Assembly: GCF_038806765.1 (NCBI RefSeq)
Contig: NZ_CP152389.1
Span: forward strand, 1,798,001 to 1,862,000
Source of the DNA: Mucilaginibacter sp. CSA2-8R
GTDB taxonomy: Bacteria; Bacteroidota; Bacteroidia; Sphingobacteriales; Sphingobacteriaceae
DNA length: 64,000 nt
Direction of reading: 5' to 3'
Both the position numbers and the translations under genes were made by a program. Below the pieces are notes generated by a model, which made no database searches, was not told the DNA's origin, and saw only the letters and a list, made by a program, of their open reading frames with translations. This document shows positions 60,508-64,000 of the stretch, in pieces; the first letter of the stretch is position 1, and each line of letters opens with the position of its first letter.

Positions 60508-60522
60508 GTAAATCGGTTTAGC
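60508..60522. promoter_or_regulatory. LacI-type operator 12
   Basis: GTAAATCGGTTTAGC, 15 nt of the palindrome with one central asymmetry, 10 bp before TATTTTG (60533-60539, -7-like), 44 bp upstream of the GH2 start. Confidence 0.75.
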
Positions 60523-60566
60523 AAATATTTGTTATTTTGCGCTACCAATAAAACCGAACTCGTTTT

Positions 60567-63236
60567 ATGTCTTATTTTAAAAGCTTATTGTTGGGTATCG
60601 TAGTATCCATTTTTTTCTTTGTTAATTCTGTATTCGCTCAGCAGCTTTACGGTCTGCATTGGAAGCTAGCACCTTTGGCTGATGTGAAAGAACACCCTGA
60701 AAATGTATCAAGGGTTAATTATGTAACTCAGAACTGGATAGATGCTGTAGTGCCTGGAACTGCGTTTTATGCATACGTAAAAGCAGGTAAGGAGCCCAAT
60801 CCGGATTATGCTGACAACATCTATAAGGTTGATCACTCAAAATACAACAGACCCTTTATTTATCGTGCAGAGTTTGTTAGCGATAAGCAGTTGCCTGGCA
60901 AAAGACTTTGGCTTAATTTAAACGGCATAAATAAAAGAGGAGAGGTATTTGTAAACGGGCACCATATTGGCACCATGCGAGGCTTTATGGAGCGGGGATT
61001 ATATGATGTTACTGCGCTGCTTAATAAAAGTGGTAAGAATGCAGTAGCTGTAGTAGTTACTCCGCCGCGTAATGATCCGGAGCATAATCACCCTTTAGCT
61101 AATTGGGAAAGCCCGACTTACCTTAGTTCTGGCAGTTGGGATTGGATGCCGGCAGTACCTGGCCTCAATAGTGGCATTACAGATACGGTTGGATTTACTA
61201 CAACAGGTGCTGTACGTATACTTGACCCTTGGATACAAGCATTTTTACCGGATACAAGCAAAGCTGATCTCAAAGTGAATGCACAGCTCGAAAACTCGAC
61301 CGATAAAGCCGTGCAAGGGCTGGTAACCGTAAAAATAATGCCTGGCAACATTACTATAACCAGTAAGCAACAAAATGTTGCGCCTCATAGCAAATTAACG
61401 GTTAACTTAACAGCAGCTGATTTCAAGCAGTTAAAGCTTAATCACCCCAAACTATGGTGGCCGAATGGATATGGAGGTAAAGCCAACGGAACACAACACC
61501 TTTACACCTGTGAAGTAAGATTTTTGCAAGCCGATGGAAGTGTATCAGATAAAGTGATTAAGAGCTTTGGTATTCGCAAAGTTACATCAGACACTACTAC
61601 GCTTAACGGCCCTATGCGTGTTTATATAAATGATGTCCCTATTCTTTTTAAAGGAGGTAATTGGGGAATGTCTGATTATATGCTTAAAGTGCGCGGAAAG
61701 GATTACGAAACACGTATCAAGCTACATCAGGCCATGAATTACAATGTTATCCGTAACTGGACTGGTGAAGTTACTGACGAAGATTTTTACAAATATTGCG
61801 ATAAGTACGGCATCATGATCTGGGATGATTTTTGGCTGAATAATTTTGGAGCAATAGATAGCTTATCGGTTTTTAAAGCTAATGCTATTGAAAAAGTTAA
61901 AAGATTCAGGAATCATCCAAGCTTAGTGATTTGGTGCGGGGCCAACGAAGGCGTACCGGGCGGAGAGCCGAACGGAGCCATTAGTCAAGCCATCAAAGAA
62001 GCAATTACAGAAAACGACGGTACTGATAAACTGTACTTACCTCGTTCTAACGCCGGTGTTACTAATCCAAATTTTTCTATTCATGGTGGTAGCAAAAATC
62101 TTTCTGGCAGTGGTATTTGGGCCAACGTTGATTTAAAAACCTACTTTACAGATCCGCATAACGGTTACCTTTTTTCAAAAAATTCTTACGGTATGCGTAG
62201 TGAATTAGGATCGGCTACTTTTGTAAATATTGAAAGCTTTAAAAAATTTATGCCTGCCGAATATTGGCACGTACCAACAGAAGAAGAGGTCAACAGTAAA
62301 ACCAATATGTGGGCAAAACACTATTTTAGTACAGATGGTGCTTTGGGAGGTGGTTCGTCGCCGGTAAATTACATTCAATCTATTAATAAGAGTTACGGCT
62401 CTTCTAAATCAATAGATGAATTTTGTAAGAAGTCGCAATTGCTAAACCTCGAAACGCTTAAGGCGATGTATGAATCCTGGAACGACCATATGTGGAATGA
62501 TGCAACCGGAATGCTGATTTGGATGAGTCAGTCTGCCTATCCAACTATGATATGGCAGACTTATGATTATTACTACGATTTAACAGGTGCTTATTTTGGT
62601 AGCAAACAAGGCTGTGAACCGGTTCATATACAATGGAATATTGCCAATAACGCTGTTAAACTTATAAACAACAGGCCGTTTGCTTTACAAGGGTTAAAGG
62701 CCGAAGCCATGGTTTATGACGCTAACGGAAAGTTGGTGTCGACTTTTACGCAACAAAAGCAGCTTGATGTAAAAGCAACATCTGCAACAGAGGTGTTTGT
62801 GGCTTTTAAAGATTCTATTAATCGCTCAAAATTAGGAGACGTTTACTTTTTAAAACTAAAGCTGTCTGATGTAAAAGGTAAATTGTTGTCGAGTAATTTT
62901 TATTGGATAGGTAACAAATATCTTGACTATACCTCTTTAAATAAATTAAAACCGGTTGGAAACCGATTGCATGTTTCAGCAGTTCAGGTAAATAGCGCTA
63001 ATGATAAGGTAAACAAGTTATTAACATATACTGTAAACAATACGTCATCAGACCGGGTGGCTTTTGGTATAAGGGCGCAGTTGTTAAACAATCAGGGTAA
63101 ACAAATTTTGCCTGCTATGATAAACGATAGTTATTTTACCCTAATGCCTGGCGAAAAGAAGTTGTTAGAGGTAGAGGTAGCTCCGGAACAACTTACCAAA
63201 GGTTACAAACTGGATCTAACAGCATATAATCAATAA
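60567..63236 (+). CDS. Secreted GH2 beta-mannosidase / exo-beta-glucosaminidase-type enzyme (copy B)
   Basis: 889 residues, signal peptide SLLLGIVVSIFFFVNSVFAQ. Same four-part architecture as copy A, with acid/base Glu461 in WCGANEG and nucleophile Glu546 in RSELGSATF. Long stretches are identical or nearly so with copy A (GGNWGMSDYMLK, RGKDYETRI, NWTGEVTD). The duplication may allow for different chain lengths or linkages. It follows operator 12 and closes the locus on its 3' side, 474 nt after the LacI gene. No enzyme downstream on the same strand. Confidence 0.89.
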   Translation: MSYFKSLLLGIVVSIFFFVNSVFAQQLYGLHWKLAPLADVKEHPENVSRVNYVTQNWIDAVVPGTAFYAYVKAGKEPNPDYADNIYKVDHSKYNRPFIYRAEFVSDKQLPGKRLWLNLNGINKRGEVFVNGHHIGTMRGFMERGLYDVTALLNKSGKNAVAVVVTPPRNDPEHNHPLANWESPTYLSSGSWDWMPAVPGLNSGITDTVGFTTTGAVRILDPWIQAFLPDTSKADLKVNAQLENSTDKAVQGLVTVKIMPGNITITSKQQNVAPHSKLTVNLTAADFKQLKLNHPKLWWPNGYGGKANGTQHLYTCEVRFLQADGSVSDKVIKSFGIRKVTSDTTTLNGPMRVYINDVPILFKGGNWGMSDYMLKVRGKDYETRIKLHQAMNYNVIRNWTGEVTDEDFYKYCDKYGIMIWDDFWLNNFGAIDSLSVFKANAIEKVKRFRNHPSLVIWCGANEGVPGGEPNGAISQAIKEAITENDGTDKLYLPRSNAGVTNPNFSIHGGSKNLSGSGIWANVDLKTYFTDPHNGYLFSKNSYGMRSELGSATFVNIESFKKFMPAEYWHVPTEEEVNSKTNMWAKHYFSTDGALGGGSSPVNYIQSINKSYGSSKSIDEFCKKSQLLNLETLKAMYESWNDHMWNDATGMLIWMSQSAYPTMIWQTYDYYYDLTGAYFGSKQGCEPVHIQWNIANNAVKLINNRPFALQGLKAEAMVYDANGKLVSTFTQQKQLDVKATSATEVFVAFKDSINRSKLGDVYFLKLKLSDVKGKLLSSNFYWIGNKYLDYTSLNKLKPVGNRLHVSAVQVNSANDKVNKLLTYTVNNTSSDRVAFGIRAQLLNNQGKQILPAMINDSYFTLMPGEKKLLEVEVAPEQLTKGYKLDLTAYNQ

Positions 63237-63586
63237 TCGGAATTGTTTAACTTAGGTTTCTGAGCAATGTTGAGGGTAACTATTATCCATCTGTATTAAG
63301 CCAAAGATTTTTATAAGTTAAATAGTTATTTATCTCCAATCATTGTTTTATTACTTAACTTATAAATGAAGCCAATAATCCGCAACCTAACCGCAGCGTA
63401 GATATTCTTTAATATTATTTTCTACGCCAGTCAGGTTCGTTGATATATAGCATTTAAGTCATATATCGCTCACCGAGCAAGTAGCGGCAGCCAAAGCATA
63501 CAAGTTATGGATTAAGTCGATGTTAACTCCTCCAAAAATACGCAAACCTCAGTTGATATAGTAATTTACCAAAACCTAATAATCAC
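63237..63586. other. Gene-free stretch after last GH2
   Basis: About 350 nt, AT-rich. One weak 7-bp inverted repeat (GATATAT/ATATATC) lies near 63440-63468. Nothing else recognised. Confidence 0.45.
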
Positions 63587-63630
63587 AAAAAAGCCTCTCG
63601 GAAGTACCTGTTACTTTTAGAGAGGCTTTT
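63587..63630. terminator. Bidirectional terminator at the 3' border of the PUL
   Basis: AAAAGCCTCTC and GAGAGGCTTTT enclose a second stem AAGTA/TACTT, with A- and T-runs on the two sides. It separates the plus-strand GH2 from the minus-strand esterase gene. Confidence 0.85.
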
Positions 63631-63772
63631 AAATTTAAAGAAAAATTGAAGCTTATTTGACTATAAAACTATGACACAAATCCATCAAACGAGTTAAGCA
63701 AATTTATTCAGTTCGTTAAATGACACAATCCAATAACTTTCATTGAGCTAAAGTTACCGGATTGTTGTAGCA

Positions 63773-64000
63773 TCAAAGCTTAATGCCCTGCCAGTTATCT
63801 GTTTTAAATGGTGAAGCGGGTAATCCTTCAACATTGTATAGGTTGCCGTCAGGAATGTTTTGCCAATCATAGCGCACGGCTACCGGATGTTCAACCATAG
63901 CACTGCTTACAATCACTTTATGATTAACAATGGTAGCTTGAGCTTGATGGAATTTTTTATCACTTCCGGCTATCCAAAAGCCTTTTAACGTGTTACTCCC
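63773..64000 (-). CDS. Sialate O-acetylesterase-like protein, C-terminal part (runs off window)
   Basis: Minus-strand frame with stop TGA at 63773-63775 and 75 codons open to the window end. The sequence GFWIAGSDKKFHQAQATI, VEHPVAVRYDW and LYNVEGLPASPFKTDNW matches the C-terminus of SGNH-type sialate/9-O-acetyl esterases of Bacteroidota PULs, which end in ASPFRTDDW-like motifs. The catalytic residues lie outside the window. If it belongs to the PUL it is the fifth esterase of the locus. It points toward the last GH2 and has its own terminator side. Confidence 0.8.
   Translation of the reverse strand, partial: GSNTLKGFWIAGSDKKFHQAQATIVNHKVIVSSAMVEHPVAVRYDWQNIPDGNLYNVEGLPASPFKTDNWQGIKL

Noticed and set aside
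13180..63236. CRISPR arrays, insertion sequences or an integrative element bordering the PUL
   Set aside because: I saw no regularly spaced repeats, transposase or integrase motifs, or terminal inverted repeats. tRNA-Pro lies near the 5' border, but I found no duplicate of its 3' end in the sequence I examined.

Overview
The window looks like a chromosomal segment of a Bacteroidota bacterium of the family Sphingobacteriaceae, probably Mucilaginibacter or a close relative. The reasons are the 16S sequence as I remember that group, the Bacteroidota promoter architecture (TTTG, 19 nt, TAnnTTTG) in front of the rRNA operon and tRNA-Pro, SusC/SusD pairs, and lipoprotein and TonB-receptor signatures. 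The genus is an inference from memory, not a search.

Layout. (1) 1-701: 5' part of a divergent DEAD-box helicase on the minus strand. (2) 1096-7184: a complete rRNA operon with three tandem promoters, 16S, tRNA-Ile(GAT), tRNA-Ala(TGC), 23S, 5S and a terminator. (3) 7364-12158: a CDP-alcohol phosphatidyltransferase, then two decayed genes: a 5'-truncated, twice frameshifted gamma-glutamyltransferase, and a DUF2723 membrane glycosyltransferase broken by one frameshift and one nonsense codon. (4) 12557-12630: tRNA-Pro(TGG). (5) 13180-63236: a very large glycan-utilisation locus (PUL). (6) 63773-64000: the C-terminus of a sialate O-acetylesterase-like protein on the minus strand.

The PUL encodes three GH92 and one divergent GH38 alpha-mannosidase-type enzymes, three related GH2 enzymes of the beta-mannosidase/exo-glucosaminidase type, one further GH2, one GH43 with a discoidin domain, and one GH130. 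It also encodes three SGNH esterases (one fused to a degenerate alpha/beta-hydrolase), one CE1-like esterase and two DUF4185/DUF5005-like propeller proteins. Uptake is served by two SusC, two SusD, a DUF5004 and a DUF4961 lipoprotein, a smaller TonB receptor and a FucP-type MFS permease. Almost every enzyme has a signal peptide, so depolymerisation is surface or periplasmic, with TonB-dependent import followed by monosaccharide uptake through the MFS permease.

The most striking signal is regulatory. A LacI-family gene at 59074 lies among at least twelve copies of a CG-centred palindrome close to GCTAAATCGATTTAGC. These copies are spread over 47 kb and nearly all sit 5-21 bp upstream of a TAnnTTTG-like -7 element. 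I read the whole locus as a local LacI regulon. No SusR/HTCS or ECF-sigma regulator is visible, and the SusC proteins lack the STN signalling domain. The enzyme set is exo-acting and rich in esterases, so the substrate is probably an O-acetylated mannose-rich glycan. An N-glycan and a fungal glucuronoxylomannan-like polymer are both compatible.
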